11,095 bases of DNA. Source: Ruminococcaceae bacterium UBA2656 (GTDB lineage: Bacteria; Bacillota; Clostridia; Oscillospirales; Acutalibacteraceae). Below are positions 1 to 5,973 of the stretch, one piece after another. Both the position numbers and the translations under genes were made by a program. Every line of letters starts with the position of its first letter. The stretch's first letter is position 1. The notes under the pieces are model-generated. The model did no database searches. It was given only the letters and a program-made list of their open reading frames with translations, and was not told where the DNA came from. The stretch spans positions 90,950 to 102,044 of the forward strand of contig DENA01000010.1 of assembly GCA_002359465.1 (NCBI GenBank), in the 5' to 3' direction.

Positions 1-597
1 GACGCGCTCTGCTCCCTGACCTACACCAACCCGCTCCAGCTTTTAATCGCGACCCGGCTGTCCGCGCAGTGTACCGACGCGCGTGTCAATATTGTGACAC
101 CCGCATTGTTTGCTTGTTTTCCAACGCTGGAGGCGTTTGCCGACGGCCCGGTGGAGGACATTGAGGAGCTGATCCATTCCTGCGGGCTGTACAAAACAAA
201 AGCGCGCGATATTTTTGCCATGTGCAATATGCTGAAGAGCGAGTACGGCGGCGTGGTACCGGACAGCATTGAAGAACTGACCCGCCTTCCGGGTGTAGGC
301 AGAAAAACGGCTAATCTGGTGGTCGGCGACATTTATCACAAGCCCGCTGTTGTTACCGACACGCACTGCATCCGCATCTGCGGAAAACTCGGCATCAGCG
401 AAGGCAAAGAGCCTTATAAGGTGGAAAAGCAGCTGCGCGCCGTGCTGCCTCCGGAGGAATCAAACGATTTCTGCCACCGTCTCGTCCTGCACGGCCGCGC
501 CGTATGCACCGCCCGCAGCCCCAAATGCTCCGAATGCTGCATGAATGAATTCTGTAAATATGCTCTTTCCGTCACAAAATCATCTGCCCGAAAATAG
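1..597 (+). CDS. nth: Endonuclease III (DNA glycosylase/AP lyase), 5'-truncated by window edge
   Basis: This base-excision repair enzyme removes oxidised pyrimidines and nicks abasic sites by a beta-lyase reaction. The reading frame is open from base 1, so the start codon lies outside the window. Compared with E. coli Nth (211 aa) about 20-25 N-terminal residues are missing, and 198 residues are visible. Seen in the sequence: the LSAQ-x-TDA-x-VN segment near the start; the helix-hairpin-helix LPGVGRKTAN, whose Lys (codon 304-306) is the Schiff-base nucleophile position; the catalytic Asp in VTDTH (codon 358-360); and an intact C-terminal 4Fe-4S ligand set spaced C-x6-C-x2-C-x5-C (about 505-558). 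The protein ends about 14 residues after the last Cys, as in the family. No hairpin terminator follows; the next gene has its own promoter at 613-641. The family call is firm, and all catalytic and cluster residues are present. Confidence 0.96.
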   Translation, partial: DALCSLTYTNPLQLLIATRLSAQCTDARVNIVTPALFACFPTLEAFADGPVEDIEELIHSCGLYKTKARDIFAMCNMLKSEYGGVVPDSIEELTRLPGVGRKTANLVVGDIYHKPAVVTDTHCIRICGKLGISEGKEPYKVEKQLRAVLPPEESNDFCHRLVLHGRAVCTARSPKCSECCMNEFCKYALSVTKSSARK

Positions 598-612
598 TTT
601 TGAAGAATTGTA

Positions 613-641
613 TTGAATGAAAGACTCAAAAAATATATAAT
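613..641 (+). promoter_or_regulatory. Sigma-A-type promoter for hemerythrin gene
   Basis: A TTGAAT -35 box (613-618) is separated by exactly 17 bp from a perfect TATAAT -10 box (636-641). The hemerythrin start follows about 45 bp downstream. This suggests the gene is transcribed on its own rather than only by read-through from nth. Assigned by consensus match only. Confidence 0.6.
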
Positions 642-685
642 AGTGGAAGATTATAGCAAATTATGCAGAAGGGTGGTTATATTCC

Positions 686-1093
686 ATGGTTATGGGATGG
701 ACGGAGGATTTATCCGTAGGAGTAGACTTGATCGATCAGCAGCATAAGATTTGGTTTGAAAAGGCAAATCAGCTGTTTGACGCCGGCAAAAACGGCAAGG
801 CAAAAGAATTCATTTCTCAAATGTTGGATTTTCTGGATGAATACACAAAAATGCATTTTCGCGACGAAGAAAAATATATGCTGAGCATTCAATACCCCGA
901 ATATGAAACACAAAAGAAGCTTCATACGAACTTTATTGCGGAACTGGCAAAGCTGAAATCCGAATACGCAAAGTCCGGCGGAAATATTGCCGTTATCATT
1001 AACGCCAATCAAATGGTAATAAACTGGCTGATCCAGCACATTTCAACTCAGGACAAAAGAATCGGTCAATATGTAAGAAGTCGTAAAGACTAA
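686..1093 (+). CDS. Bacteriohemerythrin (single-domain), with one iron-ligand position substituted
   Basis: This 135-aa protein is the usual length for a single-domain bacteriohemerythrin, a four-helix cytoplasmic protein that binds O2 at a non-haem di-iron centre. In anaerobes it is thought to sense, store or scavenge oxygen. Seven ligands are expected (five His, one Glu, one Asp). Visible here are His20 (DQQHK), His57 and Glu61 (HFRDE), His80, His118 and Asp123 (HISTQD). The remaining position, the first His of the usual H-x3-H pair, is Gln76 (codon CAA in ETQKKLH). The N-terminal W-x(8)-G-V-x2-I-D-x-Q-H signature is intact. The start at 686 is chosen because an AGAAGGGTGG ribosome binding site lies about 10 nt upstream; an in-frame ATG at 692 is the alternative. 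There is no signal peptide, membrane segment or fused signalling domain. It lies between nth and a tRNA gene, so the neighbours do not inform its function. The fold assignment is very secure; O2-binding competence is uncertain because of Gln76. Confidence 0.93.
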   Translation: MVMGWTEDLSVGVDLIDQQHKIWFEKANQLFDAGKNGKAKEFISQMLDFLDEYTKMHFRDEEKYMLSIQYPEYETQKKLHTNFIAELAKLKSEYAKSGGNIAVIINANQMVINWLIQHISTQDKRIGQYVRSRKD

Positions 1094-1159
1094 AAGCAAA
1101 GATCGGGCAATTTTTGACGCCTGTCATTTAAATAACATAAAACAAACTGAAAATAATAG

Positions 1160-1188
1160 TTGAAATCGTCCCGCCAACATGATATAAT
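1160..1188 (+). promoter_or_regulatory. Promoter of the tRNA-Ala gene
   Basis: A TTGAAA -35 box (1160-1165, 5 of 6 consensus) lies 17 bp from a perfect TATAAT -10 box (1183-1188). The predicted transcript would start around 1195, a few bases before the mature tRNA 5' end at 1201. Strong consensus match plus correct placement. Confidence 0.75.
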
Positions 1189-1200
1189 ATCATTCGTTGT

Positions 1201-1276
1201 GGGGGCGTAGCTCAGCTGGGAGAGCGTACGGTTCGCATCCGTAAGGTCGAGAGTTCGATCCTCTTCGTCTCCACCA
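1201..1276 (+). tRNA. tRNA-Ala (anticodon CGC), CCA encoded
   Basis: A full cloverleaf can be folded by eye. The acceptor stem is 1201-1207 with 1266-1272, the D stem GCTC/GAGC is 1210-1213 with 1222-1225, the anticodon stem TACGG/CCGTA is 1227-1231 with 1239-1243, the variable loop has 5 nt, and the T stem GAGAG/CTCTT is 1249-1253 with 1261-1265 around the loop TTCGATC. The discriminator is A1273, followed by a genomically encoded CCA (1274-1276). The 7-nt anticodon loop TTCGCAT places CGC at 1234-1236, reading the Ala codon GCG. The third acceptor pair is G-U, the alanyl-tRNA synthetase identity element, which independently supports Ala. It has its own promoter and a hairpin terminator 3 bp after the CCA, so it is a single-gene unit. 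Confidence 0.96.
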
Positions 1277-1278
1277 AG

Positions 1279-1312
1279 AAAAAAGAACACCCCGTAAAGG
1301 GTGTTCTTTTTT
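1279..1312 (+). terminator. Rho-independent terminator after tRNA-Ala
   Basis: A perfect GAACACCC/GGGTGTTC stem (1285-1292 with 1299-1306) encloses a 6-nt loop, CGTAAA. It is flanked by an A run (1279-1284) and a T run (1307-1312), which extend the pairing to 14 bp and supply the U tract. The A/T symmetry means it could also work on the opposite strand. Confidence 0.9.
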
Positions 1313-1402
1313 CTTTATAAAAATATTTTAGAGAAAAGCGCGCAGAACGCGGACTGTTATTTCGCATGATAGGAACCTCAAATTTAGGCTAAAATAAAAT
1401 AT

Positions 1403-1425
1403 GCTTAACCTAACTAATATTAAGC
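1403..1425. repeat. Small inverted repeat upstream of the TetR gene
   Basis: GCTTAA (1403-1408) and TTAAGC (1420-1425) form a 6-bp inverted repeat with an 11-bp spacer, in an AT-rich stretch about 35 bp upstream of the TetR promoter -35 box. It could be an operator half-site pair, but repeats this short arise by chance in AT-rich DNA. Weak support. Confidence 0.25.
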
Positions 1426-1457
1426 AATTGCCGCGCTGATTATTAAACCTCAGCCGG

Positions 1458-1486
1458 TAGACAAATTTTCTCCTTTATGCTACTAT
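1458..1486 (+). promoter_or_regulatory. Promoter of the TetR-family regulator
   Basis: TAGACA (1458-1463, 5 of 6 to the -35 consensus) and TACTAT (1481-1486, 4 of 6 to the -10) are separated by 17 bp. The predicted start near 1493 leaves a short leader with the GGAGGTG ribosome site at 1508-1514. Consensus match only. Confidence 0.5.
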
Positions 1487-1521
1487 TTTATAAAATATTT
1501 TTGCATTGGAGGTGTGCTTTT

Positions 1522-2082
1522 ATGTCACAGATAACAAAAATGGCTCTTGCCGCATCGCTGAAGAAGATGCTTGCAACAAAACCGCTTGATAAAATCACCG
1601 TTATTGACATTGTTGAGGACTGCGGCGTTAACAGGCAGACTTTCTACTATCACTTTAAGGATATTTACGACCTTGTCGAATGGATTTATACCATCGAAGC
1701 CGCAAAAGCCATCGGTAACAAAAGGACCTACGACACATGGCAAGAAGGCTTTTTGCATATTTTTCAATATGTATTTGAAAACAAAACATTTGTGTCCAAT
1801 ACATATCATTCCTTAAGCAGAGAACATTTGGAACGCTACCTGTACGACGAAACCTATGATCTGCTTATCAGTGTGGTTGAAGAGAAAGCAGCCGGAATCC
1901 CTGTGAACCAGGATGATAAAAGATTTATTGCCAATTTTTATAAGTACGCTTTTACCGGTCTTATGCTGGAATGGATTCGCACGGGAATGAAGGAAGATCC
2001 GTCTTTAATCATTGAAAGGCTCAGCATATTAATTCATGGAGATATTGCCAAAACGCTTGAAAAATTCCGAACCGACCGATAG
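1522..2082 (+). CDS. TetR/AcrR-family transcriptional regulator, probable regulator of oleate hydratase
   Basis: This is a 186-aa DNA-binding regulator. An N-terminal helix-turn-helix spans about residues 8-55, with the recognition part in CGVNRQTFYYHFKDIYDLV, the hallmark TetR pattern of a Tyr-Tyr-His-Phe segment after the recognition helix. The rest is an all-helical C-terminal ligand/dimerisation domain. The domain style resembles the DhaS-like TetR group with a TetR_C_8-type C-terminus (from memory, not tested). The start is set at 1522 because GGAGGTG (1508-1514) lies 7 nt upstream; the longer open frame from 1477 has no ribosome site. The next gene on the same strand, 147 bp downstream, is oleate hydratase, and a long palindrome lies between them. 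It is therefore inferred to sense unsaturated fatty acids or related membrane stress and to control that gene. Ligand and direction of control are not shown by the sequence. Confidence 0.9.
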   Translation: MSQITKMALAASLKKMLATKPLDKITVIDIVEDCGVNRQTFYYHFKDIYDLVEWIYTIEAAKAIGNKRTYDTWQEGFLHIFQYVFENKTFVSNTYHSLSREHLERYLYDETYDLLISVVEEKAAGIPVNQDDKRFIANFYKYAFTGLMLEWIRTGMKEDPSLIIERLSILIHGDIAKTLEKFRTDR

Positions 2083-2085
2083 CAT

Positions 2086-2113
2086 TTGACAAAAGCCCCG
2101 TAATGTATAAACT
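2086..2113 (+). promoter_or_regulatory. Possible promoter just after the TetR gene
   Basis: A perfect TTGACA (2086-2091) starts 4 bp after the TetR stop codon. A weak -10 (TAAACT, 2108-2113) follows at 16 bp; the better-looking TATAAA (2106-2111) is only 14 bp away, which is too short. If real, transcription would start at or just before the palindrome at 2124, a typical repressor-site position. Low confidence. Confidence 0.3.
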
Positions 2114-2123
2114 TTTTACAATC

Positions 2124-2158
2124 ATATCGCCGTGTTGAAAATTTCAACACGGCGATAT
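2124..2158. repeat. 35-bp palindrome (17-bp perfect arms) between TetR gene and ohyA
   Basis: The left arm (2124-2140, beginning ATATCGCCGTG) is the exact reverse complement of the right arm (2142-2158, ending ACGGCGATAT), around a single central A at 2141. In RNA it would form a strong hairpin, but the DNA after it (TGTTGTCTATTG) is not a proper T run, so it makes a poor intrinsic terminator. Its position in front of a TetR-controlled gene makes an operator the main alternative; a dual role as operator and attenuating hairpin is possible. Confidence 0.8.
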
Positions 2159-2172
2159 TGTTGTCTATTGTA

Positions 2173-2201
2173 TATCAAGCGGAAATTTTCTACTCTATAA
2201 T
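2173..2201 (+). promoter_or_regulatory. Candidate proximal promoter of oleate hydratase
   Basis: A perfect TATAAT (2196-2201) sits 28 bp upstream of the ohyA start codon. The -35 region at the right distance (TATCAA, 2173-2178) is poor, which would suit a weak or activated promoter. The palindrome at 2124-2158 ends about 14 bp before this -35. GGAGG at 2217-2221 is the ribosome site. Confidence 0.4.
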
Positions 2202-2229
2202 CACAAATAAATTTTCGGAGGTTATTATT

Positions 2230-3999
2230 ATGTATTACAGCAACGGTAATTATGAAGCTTTTGTCCGCCCTGAAAAGCCGGAGGGCGTTGATAAAAAATC
2301 CGCCTATTTGGTTGGGTCGGGGATTGCATCGCTTGCGGCAGCATGCTTTTTAGTCCGTGACGGTCAGATGAAGGGCGAACATATCCATATTTTTGAAGAA
2401 ATGAAGCTGCCCGGCGGAGCCTGTGACGGCATCAATGATCCGCAAAGGGGATTTATCTGCCGCGGCGGCCGCGAAATGGAAAATCATCACGAGTGTTTAT
2501 GGGATTTGTTCCATTCCATTCCCTCTCTTGAGGTGGAGGACGCTTCTGTTCTTGATGAGTTCTATCGGCTGAATAAACACGACCCCAACTATTCCCTGAT
2601 AAGAGCAACCGTGAACCGCGGCGAAGATGCCCATACCGATGGAAAGTTCGGCCTTTCCGACAAAGCCGCCATGGAAATCATCCATCTCTTTATGACACGC
2701 GATGAAGATTTATATGATAAAAAAATAAGCGATTTCTTCACGGACGAAGTCTTTTCATCAAATTTCTGGCTCTACTGGAGAACAATGTTCGCTTTTGAGA
2801 ACTGGCACAGCGCACTTGAGGTGAAGCTGTATATTCAGAGATTTATCCACCATATCGGCGGCCTTCCTGATTTTTCAGCGCTTAAATTTACCAAATACAA
2901 CCAGTATGATTCCTTGATCCTGCCCATGGTGAAATACCTGGAAGCGCATGGCGTTCAGTTCCAATATAATATGACCGTAACAAACGTTATTTTCAAAATC
3001 CACGGCAATAAAAAGGTGGCGACAAAGATTATCTGCCGGCATGACGGCAGAGAGGAGTGCGTCGACCTGATAGAGGACGATCTTGTATTTGTCACAAACG
3101 GAAGCAATGTCGACAGTTCCTCCTACGGTGACGATAACCATGCGCCTGTGCTTAACACTTCAGAAGGAGCGAGCTGGAAGCTGTGGAAAAATATAGCCGC
3201 ACAGGATCCGTCGTTTGGCCGCCCCGATAAATTCTGCACCGACATTAAGGCAACAAACTGGGAATCGGCAACCGTAACGACACTTGACGAAAGAATTCCA
3301 AAATATATCCAAAATATCTGTAAACGCGATCCCTTCAGCGGAAAAGTCGTAACAGGCGGAATTATTACCGTTAAAGATTCAAAATGGCTGATGAGCTATA
3401 CCTTGAACCGTCAGCCGCACTTTAAGGATCAGCCGAGAAACCAGCTTGTGGTTTGGGTATACGGTCTTTTTACCGATGTTCCGGGTGATTATATAAAAAA
3501 GCCCATGAAGGATTGCACCGGTACGGAGATCACTGAAGAATGGCTCTACCACATGGGCGTTCCGGAATCCGAAATTCATGATATGGCTTCAACGGGTGCG
3601 CATTGCATTCCCTGTATGATGCCTTATGTCACCGCATTTTTTATGCCGAGGACAAAAGGCGACAGGCCAAATGTTGTTCCTGACGGCTGTGTAAACTTTG
3701 CATTCCTGGGTCAATTTGCCGAGACAGTCCGCGACACCATATTCACGATAGAGTATTCAGTAAGAACGGCGATGGAAGCGGTATACACACTTCTCGACAT
3801 TGACCGCGGCGTTCCTGAGGTGTTCGCCTCCTGCTACGATGTCAGAGTCCTTCTTGACTCCACATCAAAAATGATGGATGGCAAAAAGCTCACTGATATA
3901 AAACTGCCTTTTGAAGAAAGCATTTTTGAAAAAAAACTACTAAAGAAAATCTCCGGTACCGTTGTTGAAGACCTGCTTAAAAAATATAACGTAATCTAA
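2230..3999 (+). CDS. ohyA: Oleate hydratase (FAD-dependent fatty acid double-bond hydratase)
   Basis: This enzyme adds water to the cis-9 double bond of unsaturated fatty acids (oleate to 10-hydroxystearate, EC 4.2.1.53). It is a peripheral membrane flavoenzyme in which FAD has a non-redox structural role, and it detoxifies host or dietary unsaturated fatty acids. The 589-aa protein is close to Staphylococcus aureus OhyA in length and opening residues ([11 protein letters not shown]). Seen: the dinucleotide-binding segment [11 protein letters not shown] (about 28-37) with an acidic residue ending the second strand (FEE, about 55-57); the FAD/catalytic loop RGGREM at 78-83 with Glu82; and Tyr201 in KLYIQRF. 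Glu82 and Tyr201 fall at the numbering of the proposed water-activating and proton-donating residues of the S. aureus enzyme. The start at 2230 has GGAGG 8 nt upstream; the 24-residue upstream extension has no ribosome site. It is probably controlled by the adjacent TetR protein. The gene is complete and I see no lesion. Confidence 0.97.
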   Translation: MYYSNGNYEAFVRPEKPEGVDKKSAYLVGSGIASLAAACFLVRDGQMKGEHIHIFEEMKLPGGACDGINDPQRGFICRGGREMENHHECLWDLFHSIPSLEVEDASVLDEFYRLNKHDPNYSLIRATVNRGEDAHTDGKFGLSDKAAMEIIHLFMTRDEDLYDKKISDFFTDEVFSSNFWLYWRTMFAFENWHSALEVKLYIQRFIHHIGGLPDFSALKFTKYNQYDSLILPMVKYLEAHGVQFQYNMTVTNVIFKIHGNKKVATKIICRHDGREECVDLIEDDLVFVTNGSNVDSSSYGDDNHAPVLNTSEGASWKLWKNIAAQDPSFGRPDKFCTDIKATNWESATVTTLDERIPKYIQNICKRDPFSGKVVTGGIITVKDSKWLMSYTLNRQPHFKDQPRNQLVVWVYGLFTDVPGDYIKKPMKDCTGTEITEEWLYHMGVPESEIHDMASTGAHCIPCMMPYVTAFFMPRTKGDRPNVVPDGCVNFAFLGQFAETVRDTIFTIEYSVRTAMEAVYTLLDIDRGVPEVFASCYDVRVLLDSTSKMMDGKKLTDIKLPFEESIFEKKLLKKISGTVVEDLLKKYNVI

Positions 4000-4012
4000 A
4001 GTCAATTGACTT
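3999..4012. repeat. 14-bp perfect palindrome overlapping the VOC-gene -35 box
   Basis: AAGTCAATTGACTT is a perfect 14-bp palindrome beginning at the last base of the ohyA stop codon. It contains the TTGACT -35 hexamer (4006-4011) of the next gene's promoter. It could be a regulator site, or simply reflect a -35 box with chance symmetry. It is too short and U-poor to be a good terminator. Confidence 0.5.
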
Positions 4013-4034
4013 CTTTCGTTTTACACTGTATTAT
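4006..4034 (+). promoter_or_regulatory. Promoter of the VOC-family gene
   Basis: TTGACT (4006-4011) and TATTAT (4029-4034) are each 5 of 6 to consensus and are separated by exactly 17 bp. The gene starts 50 bp after the -10. This indicates transcription separate from ohyA, whose stop codon is only 7 bp upstream of the -35. Confidence 0.65.
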
Positions 4035-4083
4035 GATGCTATAAATACCGATTGCAATAAATTGGATGAAACGGAGGGTTTCT

Positions 4084-4455
4084 ATGGTTCAAGGTATTTG
4101 TTTAGGAAATGTAATGGTGGATTGCGATGACGAGAAAAAGCTGTGTGAATTTTACGCAGGACTTCTTGGCTGGGAAAAATGTGAAATGTACGGCCATCCC
4201 GCAGTACGCAGCGGGAATGATATCGTGCTTCTGTTTGTGCAGGAGGAGGATTATGTTGCTCCTGTATGGCCTGAGCAGGTAGGCGAACAACAAAAACAAA
4301 TGCATTTTGACTTTCAGGTACCCGACGTGCCTTCCACCGTCCGACTGGCTGTAGCTCTTGGGGCCGTCAAGGCACAGGCACAGTTTGGGGGTCCCCATTT
4401 TACTACGATGTTCGACCCCGCGGGACACCCCTTCTGCTTATGCGCCAAAGATTAA
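4084..4455 (+). CDS. VOC-superfamily (glyoxalase/bleomycin-resistance-like) protein
   Basis: This 123-aa single-chain vicinal-oxygen-chelate fold protein has two beta-alpha-beta-beta-beta repeats. Seen: the first repeat opening (GNVMVDCDDEKKLCEFYAGLLGW, about residues 8-30, split here as the typical 'FY..LLGW' signature), the second repeat starting at HFDFQVPDV (74-82), and the closing FDPAGHPFCLC (110-120), the usual end of the Glyoxalase_6-like group. His74 is a candidate metal ligand. The position after DPAG that is often N-E in metal-binding relatives reads His-Pro, so a catalytic metal site is uncertain. The start at 4084 is preferred because GGAGGG (4073-4078) lies 5 nt upstream; the ATG at 4066 precedes that site. 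The gene is monocistronic, with its own promoter and terminator. The substrate cannot be read from the sequence; members include dioxygenases, isomerases and drug-binding proteins. Confidence 0.88.
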   Translation: MVQGICLGNVMVDCDDEKKLCEFYAGLLGWEKCEMYGHPAVRSGNDIVLLFVQEEDYVAPVWPEQVGEQQKQMHFDFQVPDVPSTVRLAVALGAVKAQAQFGGPHFTTMFDPAGHPFCLCAKD

Positions 4456-4506
4456 TTTTCGTACTTTTTGCTCACAGCATTTCTCCAGTTGCGTCTATAT
4501 TATTCA

Positions 4507-4540
4507 TCAAAAAAGCACCCTACGCAGGGTGCTTTTTTGA
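4507..4540. terminator. Bidirectional rho-independent terminator between VOC gene and flavin reductase
   Basis: A perfect stem (4507-4520 with 4527-4540; core GCACCC/GGGTGC) encloses the loop TACGCA, with an A run on the left and a T run on the right. It lies between two converging genes, and its A/T symmetry gives a U tract on either strand, so it can end both transcripts. Confidence 0.92.
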
Positions 4541-4582
4541 TTTTCTGGTAACGAAGAACTTATCCTAATCCCCCACCGTTTG

Positions 4583-5224
4583 TTACGTCAGTTGCACTGC
4601 CCGCAGCTGCGCCACCGCGGATTGACTGCCTTTCCCGGTTGCAGGGTCTTTAGGAGAATGGATGTTAAACGCGAATCCATCTTTGCCGCAAATTTCAGAT
4701 ATGCCGTGATTCTGATCTACGGCTGCATGCCTTACCCTGCCGATTATCATGGCATTCAAGCCTTTCCCGGAAAGGTCGGACGCGGCTTCCAGCGTACATT
4801 CATAGCTTAGAAAGGCTTGCGCGATACGCGGCGGCCTCACCGTTTTTGCCGGTTCGACGGTAAATCCTCCAGCAGACAGTTCATCCAGATCATCATCGTT
4901 CTGCTCTATGGTTTTAATGCAGCGTTCATAATATTCCGGATTCAGAAAATTAACGCAGAATTCCTTGTCGCGCAGGATATTCCGGTAAGTATGCGTGCTC
5001 TGCATTAATCCGGGCATAATGGCAAAAAAGCCGCCGCTGTCGCCGGAAAACGTACTCCACGCGTGCAGACAGGCGTTCGGCTTTCCGTTCTCCTTGAGTG
5101 TCGTAATTAAAAACATCACCGACGGCACACCGCACGCAAACTCAAGATGGGAAAAGATATCGTACTGTCCCGGCCAGTCTTCCATGAAATTTTCGGATCT
5201 TTTTTCATCAATTTCAATTTTCAT
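4583..5224 (-). CDS. Flavin reductase family protein (FMN-binding split-barrel)
   Basis: This 213-aa protein of the flavin-reductase/DIM6-NTAB type binds FMN and typically reduces flavins or flavin-linked substrates with NAD(P)H in the cytoplasm. The visible family pattern is a hydrophobic strand with V-x-F-L-I-T-T (about 36-42), then NACLHAWSTFSGDSGGFFAIMP (about 50-71, the substrate/FMN-binding loop region), then T-x-x-N-I-x-x-x-x-E-F-x-V-N (about 78-92), and a second half with F-L-S-Y-E-C and I-I-G-R-V. The start at 5224 is chosen because AAGGAG (5237-5232) is 7 nt upstream; an open extension to 5302 runs back into the preceding gene and has no support. The stop codon of the upstream AlkZ-related gene is 1 nt before this start, and the ribosome site lies inside that gene, so the two are almost certainly co-transcribed and translationally coupled. 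The physiological substrate is unknown. Confidence 0.9.
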   Translation of the reverse strand: MKIEIDEKRSENFMEDWPGQYDIFSHLEFACGVPSVMFLITTLKENGKPNACLHAWSTFSGDSGGFFAIMPGLMQSTHTYRNILRDKEFCVNFLNPEYYERCIKTIEQNDDDLDELSAGGFTVEPAKTVRPPRIAQAFLSYECTLEAASDLSGKGLNAMIIGRVRHAAVDQNHGISEICGKDGFAFNIHSPKDPATGKGSQSAVAQLRAVQLT

Positions 5225-5225
5225 T

Positions 5226-5915
5226 TTATTGCTCCTTCCATTTGCCAAACAGCAGCTTGGATAACGCTGCGCGGTCAACATGATTGCCAATGGAGCATCC
5301 AATGCCTAGAATCCGGCGGCGGGCTTCGGAAGGATTCAGTTTTTCCGCTCCCTGAAGCCAATCGGCGGGAGCCCACTCTTCCACCCGGCAATAGGTATTT
5401 GCCGGCCATCCGTATTCAAGCCCTTCAAAGCTCACCTTGCGCCTGTTGCCGCATACGGTAATGACAAATTCCTTTTGCAGTAGCTTTAAAGCGGTGTCCA
5501 CCCGGCCGGCTCCTGATTTTTGGGTTACGCCGAGGGCCTTCCGGATATCGGCGGTGCTGAGCACCGCACCGCCTGTAAACAGACTGTTCAGTTTCCACAC
5601 ACTTGGGGACAGTTCTCCGTTCTCATAGCGTTCCTCAATTGTTTCGGACGACGAACAGGCCGCATAAAACAGCGGATACAGGCTTTGGGAAATAAAGCCC
5701 TTATAGCCCCCCAGAATACAGCCAAAGGCAAGTTTTTTCTCCTCAGCGGCCCTGTCTTTCCATTGCCACGGGTCGGTTTCGGGGTCGCCGGTATGCCATT
5801 GTTCTTCTTTTGTTTCCATCTGCAGCATAGGAAACCCATCTGTGAACCGCCCGCTCAAGGAGAAAAATCCCAGATCGTTTACCCTTGCAATAAACTCGCC
5901 GTAAGTTTTCAGCAT
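5226..5915 (-). CDS. AlkZ-related winged-helix protein
   Basis: This 229-aa soluble protein resembles the group named 'AlkZ-related' in bacterial annotation, distant relatives of the HTH_42/AlkZ DNA glycosylases that unhook crosslinks. The assignment is from remembered sequence pattern: KEEQWHTGD, then DPWQWKDRAAEEKKLAFGCILGGYKGF (about residues 37-74), then a winged-helix-like stretch (LSTADIRKALGV to the strand FVITVCG, about 119-156), followed by a Trp-rich tail (EYGW, EEWAPADW). It is much shorter than true AlkZ/YcaQ (over 350 aa), so glycosylase activity should not be assumed. Start choice: AGGGAG (5929-5924) is only 2 nt from the ATG at 5921 but 8 nt from the ATG at 5915, so 5915 is preferred and 5921 (231 aa) is the alternative. 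It is coupled to the flavin reductase downstream and follows the WYL regulator gene by about 50 bp. Confidence 0.75.
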   Translation of the reverse strand: MLKTYGEFIARVNDLGFFSLSGRFTDGFPMLQMETKEEQWHTGDPETDPWQWKDRAAEEKKLAFGCILGGYKGFISQSLYPLFYAACSSSETIEERYENGELSPSVWKLNSLFTGGAVLSTADIRKALGVTQKSGAGRVDTALKLLQKEFVITVCGNRRKVSFEGLEYGWPANTYCRVEEWAPADWLQGAEKLNPSEARRRILGIGCSIGNHVDRAALSKLLFGKWKEQ

Positions 5916-5954
5916 TTTCATCGCTCCCTGAATATTAGATTACAACATCCTTGT

Positions 5955-5970
5955 TGACATCAGTATGTCA
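5955..5970. promoter_or_regulatory. Operator-like dyad TGACAT-N4-ATGTCA in front of the AlkZ-related/flavin reductase pair
   Basis: TGACATCAGTATGTCA has perfect 6-bp arms around a 4-bp centre. It sits in the 58-bp gap between the WYL regulator stop and the next gene's start on the same strand, so it is placed to control the downstream pair. The size and spacing fit a site for a dimeric helix-turn-helix protein, and the adjacent WYL regulator is the obvious candidate. I could not identify a clean -35/-10 pair overlapping it; a TAATAT element nearer the gene is a possible -10. Confidence 0.5.
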
Positions 5971-5973
5971 GCT

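Noticed and set aside
1090..1290. Minus-strand open frame of 66 codons across the tRNA-Ala gene
   Set aside because: Its central part is the antisense of the tRNA, a known source of spurious 'hypothetical proteins'. It has no ribosome site and covers the tRNA promoter and terminator.
2124..2158. Calling the long palindrome a simple rho-independent terminator of the TetR gene
   Set aside because: The following DNA lacks a continuous T tract and the arms meet with almost no loop, so I list it as a palindrome with several possible roles.
5226..5915. Calling the 229-aa protein a true AlkZ DNA glycosylase
   Set aside because: It is far shorter than AlkZ/YcaQ and I cannot place the catalytic Gln-containing motif with confidence; 'AlkZ-related' is as far as the sequence supports.
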